Below are positions 12,001-24,036 of a stretch of 64,000 nucleotides of DNA, piece after piece. Origin of the DNA: Craterostigma plantagineum (Eukaryota > Streptophyta > Magnoliopsida > Lamiales > Linderniaceae); the NCBI GenBank assembly GCA_027422505.1, contig JAPQWV010001556.1, positions 1-64,000 on the forward strand. Reading direction: 5' to 3'. The position numbers and the translations under genes are program-made. The stretch's first letter is position 1. Each line of letters opens with the position of its first letter. The notes beneath the pieces are model-generated. The model had not been told where the DNA came from and ran no database searches. It saw only the letters and a program-made list of their open reading frames with translations.

Positions 12001-12434
12001 TGCCGAATGGACAGGAAAAGCACGTCCGGTGGTGCTCAATTTCTTGGCGAAAAGCTGGTCTGCTGGTCATCCAAAAAGCAGAACTGTGTGTCCACTTCGA
12101 CGGTCGAAGCAGAATACGTAGCTGTCGCCAGTTGTTGCTCACAGGTGCCGTGGATACGGACACAGCTTCGCGACTATGGGTACAATCTTAATAATATACC
12201 CATATATAGTGATAGTCAAAGTGCAATTGCCATTACTTGCAATCCTGTTCATCATTCACGCACAAAACACATAGACATTAGATATCATTTTATCAAAGAT
12301 CACGTAGAAAAAGGCACGATAGAGATGTACGTTGTGAACACGGAGTTTCAACTAGCCAACATTTTCACCAGGCTTTGGATGAGAAACGATTCCAATTCCT
12401 TGTCCGAAAAATAGGCATGTTGAATCATCCATAA
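9060..12434 (+). pseudogene. COP1 pol (PR-IN-RT-RNase H), degenerate
   Basis: Protease: WYLDSGCSTHMTG at about 9078-9116. GAG-pre-integrase zinc motif and integrase: 9391-9774 (LWHQRLSHLN, CSACHLGK, HMDLCGP, VDDYSRYTW), then in another frame 9732-10079 with the remaining core (TDNGTEF, QQNGVVERKN; Asp and Glu 35 residues apart). Integrase C-terminal part: 10100-10516. RT: 11002-11607 with [10 protein letters not shown] and YVDGIIFG, the latter with Gly in place of the second catalytic Asp of YVDD. RNase H: 11941-12414 with TDADY, EAEY and YSDSQSA, ending QLANIFTR where QLADIFTK is usual. The natural stop is at 12432-12434 in a shifted frame. Copia order (IN before RT). Confidence 0.9.
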
Positions 12435-14480
12435 TATGTGCATTACCTGATCTTCTGTACTATCACATGCTCTATTCTATGTGTTTTCCATGCTTATTTG
12501 TCTTTATCTTGCGTGATAACCAATATTAATAAAAATAATAAAAATTATTAACAAATAATAATATAAAGGGGTATGACGAAATCCTTTAGGATGCTTTGAT
12601 CTAACGTCACTTAAATTTTACCCCGACATGCGATCGATTTAATTGTTAATATTGTCAGTCTAAGTCGCATTCTTGTGTCTAAAAGGTCATTTGATTGTTC
12701 CACTAGACACAAAGTCACTTACATGCGTGAGGATTCAAGCCTTGTTCCTTTTTCCTTTCTTTGGATCTACTTCTCGAGTGAGTCACACATTAATTACTTG
12801 TCTTACCTAGTGATTTTTGGTTTCATACTCACCTTGCGTTAGATCGTTAGGAAATGATAAAGGAGCTTAGGATATTCCTCATTCGGCCTTATATAATTTT
12901 CCCTCACTTTAGTCCTTAGTCATCCACTTTGAGCCTTCTCCGATGTCTTTTCTTTCTTTGAAACCCATTCCAAGCCTTCAACCGAATCCTATATTCTTCG
13001 AATGGTTGTTCAAACGAGAAATGGAGGGAGAAAAGAAAAGAAATAAAAGGATGATGACAAAAGTAGGCATTGCTCAACGCACAAAATCAGACCAAAGGAA
13101 CCGGCCTTCTGACTACCTTGTAGAAAGTGGCATGGTTCCTGCTGTGAACTTCTCCAACGATAAACTCGTACGCTCAACAGAACGGCTGGAAGAGGAGTAC
13201 CCCGAAGTGAACTTCTCCAACGATAATCCGGTCTTATATCAGGAAACGAGAAGAGGAGCGCAGCCTCGGGTACGAACTCCATAACCGTGAACTTTTCCTA
13301 ACAGATAATCTCTGAAACCTCTCTAGGGATTAAGAGAAGAGGAGCGCGGTATCGGCCGAGAACCAACAAGAAGAACTTCGCCTACGATAATCTCCTATAG
13401 CCTCGTGGAGAAGCGGAGCTTCAGCTTGAAAGAAGAAAGACGCCGAAAGAAAAAGGAGACGGACGTAGAAAGAATGGAAGATGACGAAGAGATAAGCTCA
13501 CTTCCCTCTATATTCCTTCCCTTCTAAGTCCTAGCCAAACTATAACCCTTACAACCCTTTGATTCCAATCGACGATCTCTCGCTTAGGTGAAATGATTAA
13601 AAATTCCTCGATCACAGGTAAATTGACTTAAAATTGCTTGTGTTGACTTGAGTGATATAAATATAAAAATCCCAAGTTAGAAATTATTGAGAGCAAGAGC
13701 GAACCTAGTAAGAGTTGTCGAAATGGACCAGTCTATGAACTTAGGACTATAGTTTTGACGACATGACTTGACTGCATTTTTCTCTTTCAAATGTCTCATA
13801 AAATTTTAGGCATGACGATTGATCGAAGCAAAATAATCTGACCCCATACTATAATAATAGTAAAATACAAAAAAATAATAATAAAAATAAAAAAATTATA
13901 TAAATATATATATAGGTAAATAATAATAAAAAATGAAAATGAAAAATTTAAACTCATAAAATTCGCACATTTTGACATGAAATGTTATGTTTCCTATGAG
14001 CTGAATTGTCTAAATGCGATAAATTTTTTTTCATTGCTCTTACCCTCACACAATATTTTAAGTACATGTTTCGGGGACCATGTATACGTGCTTACTTAGT
14101 AAATTTGTGTGTTATATGCTCGTGACTTGAATTGATTTCATATGCTTGAATAATTAGTCAATTCTTGCGCATTATTTGAGGGGGAGCAAATAAAAAAAAT
14201 CGTGGATTAGCTCCAAATATTCTTGACGTTTTCTCTAAGAGTTTCAGATTCCTTCAAAGAAAATTACGGAGTGAGACGTCGACACTACAAAGAGAGGAGC
14301 TAGACACAAGACCAAATATTTCAAAGATAAATTGCCAAAAATAATTGTTGATTAACTCCATTATTACTAACGTTTATCTCTAAGTGGTACAGATTTTTAA
14401 ACTTCTGCCAGGGGAGCTAGACGTTACTACACGGAAAATACAGGGAGTTAATTGCATTTATTTTAATTACTAAGGGGGAG
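12435..14480 (+). other. COP1 region between pol and the second leader
   Basis: About 2 kb without a convincing gene, homologous to 54248-56130 in COP2. It contains the tandem NFSND-type repeats (13144-13400), an AT-rich microsatellite-like stretch (about 13847-13935, much shorter in COP2), and two PPT-like strings, gagggggagc (14178-14187) and aagggggag (14472-14480). A 113-codon frame at 12943-13284 spans the repeats, but its start is not shared with COP2. Confidence 0.6.
13144..13400 (+). repeat. Degenerate tandem repeat, COP1 copy
   Basis: Four units start with a gtgaacttctccaacgata-like core at 13144, 13207, 13287 and 13372 (spacing 63, 80 and 85). Between cores there is a ggaa/gagaagaggagc purine block. 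The same four units with nearly the same spacing occur in COP2 (54932, 54996, 55075, 55160). Confidence 0.7.
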
Positions 14481-15967
14481 CCTTACAATGGGTTTTATTT
14501 TGAAATGGGGTTTAATCTGAAATTCTTTAGAAGAACTTACTAGCGAGAAACTGGATATTAGAATTAATTCGCAATCTAAAGTTCTCGATCGTAACAGTGT
14601 CGGGATCGATTTTGATTAACGCGATAATTTGCAATCGAATAAATTGAATTTTTCGTGTGCAAATAGTAATGGACCTGATCCATTAAATCGCAAAATGTCA
14701 AATCACAAGCCAACAACGAATTAATGCTAGTTAATAAAAGTTTAACTTTTGTCAGTCGAAAACCTTTTCTCACGCAAACCTAAAAAAACTCTCTCGCAAA
14801 ACTTTCTCAGACGATTCAAAAACCTTCAAACTCTTTCGATTTTTTCACTTCAAATCGTCTGATTTAGGTAGAAATTCGATTCGGTTAACGATTGAGAATG
14901 TTATAACTTGATTTGCATTTACATTCTGTAGTTTTTTCGCATGTTTAGTTAAGATTTTTCGACTGTTCTTCAAAAAAATAGTTAATCGCATACTGTTTCA
15001 CTAAATTTGGCATGCCTCTTGGATTTCCTGAGTTAAATGCCTGATTTTTAGATAGATTTGATGTTTTTGATGAAACAGATAGTTTAAATCTTCGAGAAAA
15101 TCTGCATCTGTGATGTTAAAATGAGTTTTGATGAAACTGGGTTTTTGAAGTTTTGAAGCTGTTGAAGAACTTTGTCGATCGCAAATAATCTTAATTGAAT
15201 TCCGATTCAATTGTGATAATATTTGTGTCTATTTAGTTTTCGATCGCAAAATTTTTATTTAGTCATCACGATAAAAGATTTTGACCGTTAAACTTACCAT
15301 CGAAAAATCCAATTATAATTTTCTGCGGCGAAAAACTTATGCACTGAATAGATAATTTAGATGCAAATTCAAATCGAGCGTAAAACTTACTATCGCAAAA
15401 TTAAAATTTCGATTTAATTTTATTTCGGTCGCAAAATTTAGCAGCGAAAAATTAATTTTTCAACGCCTAATTTTTCGATCGTAAAATTGGCCGCCTAGAT
15501 TAAATAGATCAAAAAATTTCTCGACGATTGACTAAGTTTCGTTGTTGATCAATATCTCGATAAATAAGTACAACGACGAAAATTATCCTTAAAATCGAAA
15601 ACTCTACAAAATTTCAAATCGAAAAATTTTATTCAATCGAAGAAAATTTCTCGACAGTAAATTTACCTGTAGCGAATATTAGCGAATAAAATTTCTCAAT
15701 CGCAAAATTAGATGGAATTCTTTCAATTGAAATCAATGCATAAGAAATTTCAAACTACTTTTCACGCGATATATATTTAATTCGAAATTACATTCATGCC
15801 ATTACGATTTTTCAAAGTGAGCATACACTATGCTTTTGATACGATTTCAATTCAAAATTCATCGAACATGCTATTACTTGCAATATTACTATAGTTTGAT
15901 GAATTGATTCATATTTCGACTGAAAATAAAATTGACCTAATAAACTTTTATATATTTTATTTTTCAG
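14481..15967 (+). other. COP1 second leader-like segment with a possible intron
   Basis: About 1.5 kb of AT-rich sequence full of cgatcgcaaaat- and tctcgac-like words, similar in style to the 5' leader. It ends in a T-rich tract, tttttcag (15960-15967), directly abutting the ATG of the 3' ORF. A donor-like ttag/gtagaaat is at 14864-14873. An 1100-bp intron (14868-15967) between a leader exon and the ORF would fit; this is inference. The whole segment is missing from COP2. Confidence 0.5.
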
Positions 15968-18900
15968 ATGGATCGCTACCCGAAATACAACCACATCTAT
16001 GATCACAACCTTTGTCTAAGGTTCAAGATACGAACTTCCAGCTCGATCGAGCACGTTTAGGTGTCCAGACGAGATCATCGTATCAATAACAAGGTCACCC
16101 CATCTGGCATGCGTTAACGGTCACCACATCAGTGCCGATGGTCTATCTCCAGCAGTTCTGGGGCTGCATACAAGGAGACGTGAACAATGGAGCCTTCAGA
16201 TTCGCAACAAGGATAGGGACGCGGCATATCAGCAGGGACAAGAACCAGTTCGGCATGGTACTGGACTTGCCCCACAGCAATAAATACGACCCGCTCCATC
16301 GGATGCTGAGATGATTCAGGACCTCTTGCACATGGGATACCAACCGCCGCTCACAAGATTAGCTCAGGTCCAGAGCAGCGGAATCCCACACCCGTGGAAG
16401 CACTATTCGGAATAGTGAATAAGTGTCTGTCGCCCAAGCACGCAGGATTCGATAAGGGCAACAACGATATTTTGAGGATCTTCCACGGCATTGTCTTCTC
16501 AAGAAATTATGACTACACCTAGCTGATCTGGAACGACCTCGCGGGCCAGATTCGGCAGAAGGAGAACCGGCGATCAAAGAATGTGCCTTCTGCTCGGTGG
16601 TTCAACGTCATCATCAGGGAGATCATGGCGCTGTACCAGAACATCCCCCAGCTGCCTCGTGGTGGAAACTATCAGCCGCCAAGGCTAAAGTTTTTCCACA
16701 ATCCACGGCTCACGGACTGGACCAACCGTCGATGCCCATTCCACTCAACCTACTCAGGCTCGCTGACCCCACGGGAGCTGAGTACCAAAGGTTCTGCCGG
16801 GAACACAATTTAACGGAGGAAATGATCAGAGGGCCCCCGGCAGATCAGCATGTGAGCCCTCCCCAACCGGAACACCAGCCAAGCCCTGACGACACGATGA
16901 TTGATGTTGTCGCGCAGGAGCTTCAACAGGAGTCTCCCTTGGTCGAAGAACCAATGCCCGACGTCGAAGATACCTTGATAGGCGTCGTGGCTACCGTGAT
17001 GGCGCTCGGGCTCCTGCACACGAATACCAAGTGGAAGTGCCCGTACATGTTGGCGTGCACGAAGAAACTTTTGAGGAGGTTCTTCAACAAGAAGCACAAC
17101 CCGAGACAGAAATGGGGCAAAGCTCTCTTCCACTGGTGACGGATCAGGCACTGGAGGACGTCAATCGTGACCTCACTCCTCACACGGCCACCCCGTCTGA
17201 CACGGAGTCTGACGAGGAAATAAGCCTGATAAGGAGGACTCCCAGAAGACTAAGCATTCAGCTGGAGTCCCTCTTCCCGGCCGTCACTACCGTACCAGAT
17301 ACTACGCTGACCACATCGACAAGTGTTGCTGGCACTTCTTCGCTCAATCTTGAGCCCAACCAACCCACGTGGTGTCTGGTTCGCAGCGCAACCTGAGCCT
17401 GCCCTAATACCCATAGAGACGAATCTTCTGGATTCGACTCGAGGATTGGGTGGAAGTCTCATACAGTCACAACCTCAAGTGACTGTGAGCCAACCCCAAG
17501 AGTCGGTGTCTACTCAAGGGTAGATAACAGGCGACATCAGTCGTCCTGGTCCATCCACGGAGGCGTCCGCATCGTTTGTGAAGAATGAGCAGTTTCAGGC
17601 CGCTCTCTCTGCCGCCGTACAGTCAATGGAAGACGAGATCACGGAGAGAGTATTACAAGCCATCGGGACATCCCGGAGAGATACCGGGAAAGCACCTCAG
17701 AAGGGCCTTCCTCACAAACCAACCCCACACCTCCACACCCACACCCACCGACCCTTTAGCCACTTCCTCCATCCTCATCAACCCATACACAATACCCATC
17801 ACCGAGCTCCACGACATACTCCTTGCCCGTTTGATAGGCCTGTTCATCCGATCGCCTCAAGAAGAATCCCTCTATCGGCGATTGGTGGATCACCCTAAGC
17901 CACCGACGAACACTTGCCGAGGCCAAAGCTCCCACTCACAGCGCAGACATGATGATCCTGACGATCAGGACCATCATGAGGGGGAGAAGAGGCCGAGGAC
18001 ATCTATATCTGGCCAAGGACAAGGCTCGGGCGCTACGCAGACAAGCGCTGGAGCTGGTGAAAACCCAAACTACCCAAACCACCCAAACCCAAACCACCCA
18101 CACCATGCACAGCACAGCCACTCTACCACATATCGACCCACCAACCTTCACCACAGGACGCCTCCGCCCACACCGCCGATCTACTCAAGCCCCTTGCTTC
18201 CGGAAGAAGAAGCAAGTGCTGCGATGCTTGTAGCTCTGGCAGCAACCCAAGCTACTCCCTCCGTCTCTCCAGACCAACCGGGACCCTCTGGACATGGCGT
18301 CAATCCCATGAGGTCCTAGACACGTATATTTTCGAAGCCAGTGGATGACCCATTCCATGCCCGAGGAGCATCAGAGACAACGGCTTCAGGACGTCCGCCA
18401 CTTCTTACAGCAAGCATCCGTGGACCTCATGATCATAGAAGACGACGAACTTCAGGCAGTATAGACTACCAAAGAGATATCCCAAGGCTACCGGAGTTGA
18501 TCGCACAACGAGCGGCTTCCCCTACAAGACAGATGCCAAGGACCGTTCGGATCGACACGCCGTGGGAGAACATCCACATAGAGATTCCCCTCCTTGAAGA
18601 AGTCACGAAAAACATTTGGAGGTCACCGGATTGGATCAGGAAGCCGGATGAGTTCGAGCTGAGAGGGATCTCTCACTGGTATCAGCAGAAGAGAATGACT
18701 TATCTGTGGATGATGACCAAACTAGGACCGGACGCGAGGCTGGGATCCCGAAGGAACGACTGAAGAGTCACTTCAGGGAACTCTCTCCATTTGCCAACTC
18801 CTCAGTGTCTACTGTGCAAAAGGAGGACTTCCAACACCTCACTACTTTATCGAACGAGTGGACATGACCGGAGAGCAACTGAGCGAGAGCAACCTACCGT

Positions 18901-19495
18901 ACCTCCCTGCCAACGGGTGTACCACCTCTATCAGCTGTACGTGGAGAAGTACAAAGGTCCTCAGGGCTTCATCAAGAAAGAAGGCTTCGAAGGGCTCTAC
19001 CGATGATCCGACAAGTCAAGTACTTCGCCGCTCACGACCTTCAGATGGCTCTGGAGAGCAACATGAAGAAGGTCAACATGGCCGAACCACTGTTCAAAGG
19101 ACCTAAGATTGAAAAGGCTTCCAAGCAATCACGTGCATATCAGCTCTGTCATCGGCATCACCTACAACAACCCAATTGCCAAGAAGAATAGATGATGCTG
19201 AAGACAGAAATTCATAAGTTTTGCGACGGAACTCTCAAGGTCGTCAGGAGAAATATCGAGCAGAGGGTTGGAAGAGATCAACAGAGACACGATGCTGAGG
19301 ATCCACCAGTTCGTGAGAGAACAGCCGCTCCTGATGGAATTACTAGAAGACATCGAGGAGCGCCTGAAGCTCCGGGAGACCGTTAGAGACTACGAGCATG
19401 CGCTGGGCTTGCGCAGATCGTACTACGCCGACGAGGACAAACAGCGCGGAGACGTAATCAAGCACAAAGGGGGAGATTGTAGAATACCATTTTGA
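15968..19495 (+). pseudogene. COP1 extra 3' ORF, unknown function, degenerate
   Basis: This would be about 1100 codons between pol and the 3' LTR. It starts MDRYPKYNHIYD at 15968 (first stop 16060, then shifted). Recognisable blocks: VYLQQFWG (16141), FSRNYDYT and LIWNDLAGQIRQKENRR (about 16497-16580), LKFFHNPRLTD, a proline- and Thr/Gln-rich middle (17585-18230), WENIHIEIPLLEEV and RGISHWYQQKRMTYLWM (18569-18715), YVEKYKGPQGFIKK (about 18940), then a C-terminal part with EINRDTMLRIHQFVREQ and HALGLRRSYY. COP2 carries the same protein. It resembles poorly characterised extra proteins in plant copia elements. I see no membrane segment, so I do not call it an envelope. The last codons read through the PPT into the LTR (stop at 19493-19495). 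Confidence 0.75.
19466..19477 (+). other. COP1 polypurine tract
   Basis: The sequence aaagggggagat directly abuts the 3' LTR. It is the priming site for plus-strand DNA. It also lies inside the reading frame of the extra ORF. Confidence 0.9.
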
Positions 19496-19815
19496 ATTGT
19501 GCTTGATTTCATTAGTTGTCCTTGTAATTAGGGGCTTTACTTGTATTAGTCTTTAGATTAAGGACTAGTTCAAGATGTGTTGGTATAAATACATGTAACG
19601 AATTTGAGCTGAATAGAGAAAGTTTAGAGAATTGATCCGAAAGGCTTGCAATTCGATTTCTAGAGAGAGAAACAACAGTAACTTTCTCACTCTAATTGAA
19701 TTCTCTCTCGATCTTCATTAGAGTTTTTCGATCGATTATCAATGTCAATCATAAATGTCGAATTACTTTGAATTCCTGCCTAGGATCTTAGAGTTGTTAA
19801 TCAGAGGACCTAACA
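19478..19815 (+). repeat. COP1 3' LTR
   Basis: It begins tgtagaatacc and ends ggacctaaca, followed by the aacct duplication. TATA box tataaata at 19585-19592. The second half is almost identical to the 5' LTR. The first half differs at many positions and has lost one arm of the inverted repeat beside the TATA. Confidence 0.92.
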
Positions 19816-19820
19816 AACCT

Positions 19821-21585
19821 GATTGAAGTACCTTAAATGCTGTTTTTGTGGGTCCATGGTAAACACCCATCAAATCAGAGTGACAATTAAACAAAACAGA
19901 ACTTACCTCATCGGCGGGAATACATCGTCGGATTTCCTGATCTGAGCAAATTTTATATAGGAACGTCCCACAGGTAGTATTTCGCATCAGAAAGATATTT
20001 CTTCTTCTGATGAAAAGTCAAGCCTGTGGGAATCTCACCTGTAGCAGCATAATTTGCAAAATCCGCAAACCAAGGCAATGATGTATCAATTAAGCATATA
20101 ATTGTTCATCAGAAAGACATTCGTCAATAGGTAGCTCCTTATCCTGCTCATGCGAATTTTCTAATCTTGATAGGTGATCAGCTATCACATTCTCAACACC
20201 TTTTTTATGACGAATCTCTAAGTCATACTCCTGAAATAGTAAAATCTAGCGAAACAACCTAGGCTTAGCATCTTTCTTAGCGTATAAGTATCTAAGTGCA
20301 GCATGATCAGTGTAGATGATTACCTTATTCAACACTAGGTAAGAATGAAATTTATCTACTGCAAATACCAAGGCTGGTAACTCTTTCTCAGTAGTAGCAT
20401 ATTTCCTCTGTGCATCGTCCAGAGTTTTACTAGCGTAGTAATTACCTGAAATACCTTATCCGTGCGTCATTGAACCAACCTATAGCACTATCGCTGGCAT
20501 CACACATCAATATAAATGGGAGTGTTCAGTCTGGTGCGACCATCACTAGGGCCGTGGTGATCTCTCCTTTAAAGTTCGAAAGCCTGCATACGGTCATCAG
20601 TGAAGTTAAAAATAGCATCTTTAACAAGTAAATTAGATAATGACTTAGCTATTTTTGAAAAATCCTTTATGAAGCGTCGGTAGAATCCTGCATGTCCCAA
20701 GAAGCTTCGAACTCCCTTTACTGACGTGGGTGGTGGCAACTGGTCAATTGCGTCAACCTTGGCTCGATCTACCTCAATTCCTTTGTGCGATTCCTTGTGC
20801 CCGAGAACTATACCTTTCTGTACCATAAATGACACTTCTCCCAATTTAAGAGAAGGTTAGTCTCTTCACATCGAGATTGAACAGATGCTAAATTATCAAG
20901 GCATGTATCAAACATAGACCCAAATACAGAAAAATCATCCATGAATATTTCCATAAACTTCTCTAACATGTCATGAAAAATAGCAAGCATGCATCTCTGA
21001 AAAGTAGCTGGTGCATTACATAATCCGAGTGACATACGTCTATATGCAAAAGTACCATAGGGACAAGTAAAAGTCGTCTTTTCCTGATCCCCAGGTGCTA
21101 TAGAATTTTGTTATAACCTGAGTAGCCATCTAGGAAGCAGTAAAACTCATGTCCAGCTAGTCTTTCTAACATTTGATCAATAAAGGGGAGGGGGAAATGA
21201 TCTTTACGGGTGGTATCATTCAATTTCCTATAATTAATGCATACACGCCACCCCGTAACAGTCCTCGTGGGAATCAACTCATTAGAGACATTCTTTAACG
21301 GTCATACCTCCCTTTTTGGAACAACTTGGGTCGGACTAACCCATGCGCTATCAAAGATAGGGTAGATATTACCTGCGTCCAGAAGCTTAATTACCTCCCT
21401 TTTCACCACTTCTTGCATTGCTTGGTTTAGGGTCTTTGTGGTTGTGCGACCGGCTTGTAAGAATCTTTCATCAAAATCTTGTGCATGCAAACGGTCGGAC
21501 TTACTCCTTTGATGTCAGCACCTTCCATGCGAATGCTCGTTTGTGTTCTCTTAGCACCTCACTAGCTTTTCCTCCATTAGATCTG
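19821..21585 (-). pseudogene. GYP RT, RNase H and integrase N-terminus, degenerate
   Basis: On the minus strand, RT begins near 21490 (VVKREVIKLLDAGNIYP, SAWVSPTQVVPK), continues through MSLGLCNAPATFQRC (21035) and the catalytic FMDDFSVFG (about 20915-20945), then VRSFLGHAGFYRRFIKDFS (20569-20844). RNase H follows to about 20130 with [21 protein letters not shown] and ADHLSRLE pieces in several frames. The integrase N-terminal zinc-finger histidines are in CHSDLMGVYHGPTK (about 19846-19890). The frame is then cut by COP1 at 19820. Stops are frequent in RNase H. Confidence 0.85.
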
Positions 21586-22418
21586 TCAAGTGGAGGAAAT
21601 AATCACGGGTAAAGTATCAAGGGCACCAAGGTAAACATATTTAAGATGACTAGGTAATGGTTTAAGTTCTAGAATCGGAGGGTCCACGATTGATGGTCGA
21701 GGTTGCGTGGCTGATGATCGATTGAGATGCACTACTTTGGGCTTGGCCGACCTCCGATGAGGTGGGTTCGCCTCTAAGCTTGCTACAGTATCGGCCATTT
21801 CCTCGGACTCCTCTCTGACAAGGCATGCTTCCAATTTTTCCTTATTCTTGAAAATTTTAAAAATACTCCAGAGCACATGCGTCAATACTATCAATAAAGG
21901 AACAAGAGTCATCATTTGGAGGGTGTTTAATTTCTTTATAAACATCAAATATAACTTTCTCATCCCAACCTTGTAGGATGAGCTTACCATTACCAACATC
22001 AATAAGGGCTCTTGCGTATTCAGAAATGGTCTTCCTAAAATAAGGGGCATGTCGGTGTCCTCTTCCATGTCTAGTACCACGAAATCGGCTGGGAAGTAAT
22101 GCTCTCCAACCTTCACTAATGCGTCCTCCAATACTCCTCATGGGTATGTGATCGATCTGTCTGCTAGTTGGAGGACCGTAGATGTCGGCTTTGGCTCACC
22201 AATCCCTAGCTTTTCACAAGTGAAAAAGGTAACAAGTTAATACTTGCTCCTAAATCACAAAGAGCACTAGTAAATGATAATGAGCCTGTAGAGCAAGGAA
22301 TAGAAAAACTGCCCCTATTTTTTAGCTTTGGTGGTAGCTTCCTTTGCAGCACTACAGAGCATTCTTCGCTAAAGGCTATCGTGCCATATTGCTCTAGCTT
22401 GTTCCGGTTTGATAGCAA
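21586..22418 (-). pseudogene. GYP aspartic protease
   Basis: Two frames on the minus strand together cover it. 22418-22206 has ECSVVLQRKLPPKLK and ALCDLGASINLLP, with Asp in D-L-G near 22254 where retroviral-type proteases have D-T/S-G; DLG is usual in Athila-type elements. 22131-21586 has YFPADFVVLDM and MPLILGRPFLNT. The frame break lies between them near 22140-22200. Confidence 0.8.
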
Positions 22419-24036
22419 CTCCTTGAAAATTTGGCGTACTTCGGAATCTGCAAAAGAGCTTCACAAAAAGGAATGTTAATTTCTAACATCTTAAAAATAT
22501 TAATAAAGCGCTCGAAGTGCTTATCCTGTTTTCCCCGTCGTAATGCTGTGGGATATGGAGGTCGAATCTTGACTGGTGGGAGTGGGTCGTCTTTCTTTTC
22601 TACCGTGAGAGGATTCGGCTCGTCCTCGACTTCTTCGGCTTGCTGGTCCTTCCTTTGGTCGTGATAAGTTGTGTCAGTGACCGTAATGTTGCTCCCATTA
22701 TCGTTTCCCGTCTCTTTTGCTTCCTCCTCAGTCTCCTGAGTTGATTCTAACATTTTCCCACTCCTCAGCTTAATGGCCTTGACGTACTCTCGAGGGTTCT
22801 TTTCGGTGTCGCTTGGGAGTTCCTAGTTTGCGATCTGACACTGTATTTGAGAGCTGTCCCATTTGCATTGTTAAGTCCTTTATTGCAGCCCGTATATCAT
22901 GGAAGCCTTCATGGACTCTCCCTTCAAGACCCTGGAGTCTCCTCCTCCGTGTTGCGATTTTGATCGCCTTGAACCGCCGCCATTTTCTCCAAGGCTATCT
23001 CCCATCGGCCTTTTTTTTTGTTGGTTGCTCAATTTGTTGATTCTGAACTCCTGGAGCCTTCAGTAGTGCGGTTTGCCATTCGACAAGTTAGGATGGCCTC
23101 GCCAGCTCGGGTCGTATGTGTTGGAGTATGCATTCCTTTGCCTATTGTGGATGTGATTCACCGTCTCAGGGTTCGTGGATTGTATTAGGTCTAACCTTTT
23201 GTGTATGGCTTCGAACTGTGCCTCAAACGAGGTATTTATTTCATGTACTCCAACCGTTCGTCGGTCCAGATCGTGCTCAGTATGTCTTGCTGGGTAGGCT
23301 GCGATTCACTCGATGGCTTGGAGTGCTTCCTCATCGTCTAACTCCATAATGTTTTGTGTGCACCCGCTGTCGACGATCCTCTTATTTTGTGTGCTCAGCC
23401 CTAAAAAAAAATGACTGCATCTGAACGTTCAGGGTATGCTGTGGTTCGGGCATTGTCTGAGAAGGCTCTTGTACCTACTCCATGCATCGATCAGAGATTC
23501 GCACCTTCTTGTTTGAAGTTTACTAGCTGGCTCCTAATCTCGCTGGTCTTGACAATGGGTAATATTTGCCTAGAACGTATTCAGTAGTTGCTCCCAACTA
23601 GTGATAGATGCATGTGGCAATGATAAGAACCATTCAGAAGCCTTACCTGTCCAAGAAAAGGGAAAAAATGTCAGTTTTTATCACTTATGTGGAGACGCCA
23701 AGATACTTAATAGTTCTGCAAATTTGAGTGAATTTCAAAATATGTGAATTTGCGTCCTCGTTTGTAAGCCCATAAAACTGTGATGAGCCCGTCACCATCT
23801 GTGTAGTAACGGGTTTTATCTCGAATGATTATCTGGTCCCGGCGGGACGGCAATCGGGCTGTCATCGAAAATTCCTGGAAGCGCTCGGCTTTAATAAAGT
23901 GGGCCGTGAGAATCGTCTTTTCTTCCTCGTGTTCTTGATTGTCCATTCTCAGTCTACGATTTCGATTGTTTCGTCGACATGTTGCTTCAATTTCTGCGTC
24001 AAATAGCAATGGTACGTTCCTCGAGCTCCGTGTCAT
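22394..24036 (-). pseudogene. GYP gag, degenerate
   Basis: It starts MTRSSRNVPLLFDAEIEATCR at 24036, the first good ATG after the PBS and a typical Athila gag start. After 23707 the frame is lost, but pieces such as WLLSLPHASITSWEQL (about 23590-23640) can be followed. The C-terminal linker, 22753-22394, keeps PPYPTALRRGKQDKHFERF and INIPFCEALLQIPKYAKF, a conserved block just before the protease in this lineage. Confidence 0.8.

Larger units (their letters stand above)
5127..19815 (+). mobile_element. COP1: full-length copia element with an extra 3' ORF
   Basis: This 14.7-kb element has LTRs at 5127-5477 and 19478-19815, is flanked by aacct on both sides (5122-5126 and 19816-19820), and has a tRNA-iMet PBS and a PPT. 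Order: leader, gag, protease, integrase, RT, RNase H, a 2-kb non-coding stretch, a second leader-like segment and a roughly 1100-codon extra ORF. It interrupts the HHCC zinc finger of the GYP integrase: the histidines are right of it and the CxxC is left of it. RNase H motifs (GYTDADY, CRMDRKSTSG) suggest a SIRE-related lineage, although 350-bp LTRs are short for that group. It is degenerate, with several frameshifts. Confidence 0.92.

Noticed and set aside
18063..18110. Telomere-like CCCAAAC runs
   Set aside because: The unit is not the plant CCCTAAA repeat, and it encodes the Thr/Gln-rich middle of the COP1 extra ORF.
15968..19495. Retroviral envelope gene
   Set aside because: No signal peptide or membrane segment is visible in the readable parts; position alone is not enough.
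22431..23349. Plus-strand frames opposite GYP gag
   Set aside because: They are shadows of the minus-strand gag and linker, without conserved features.
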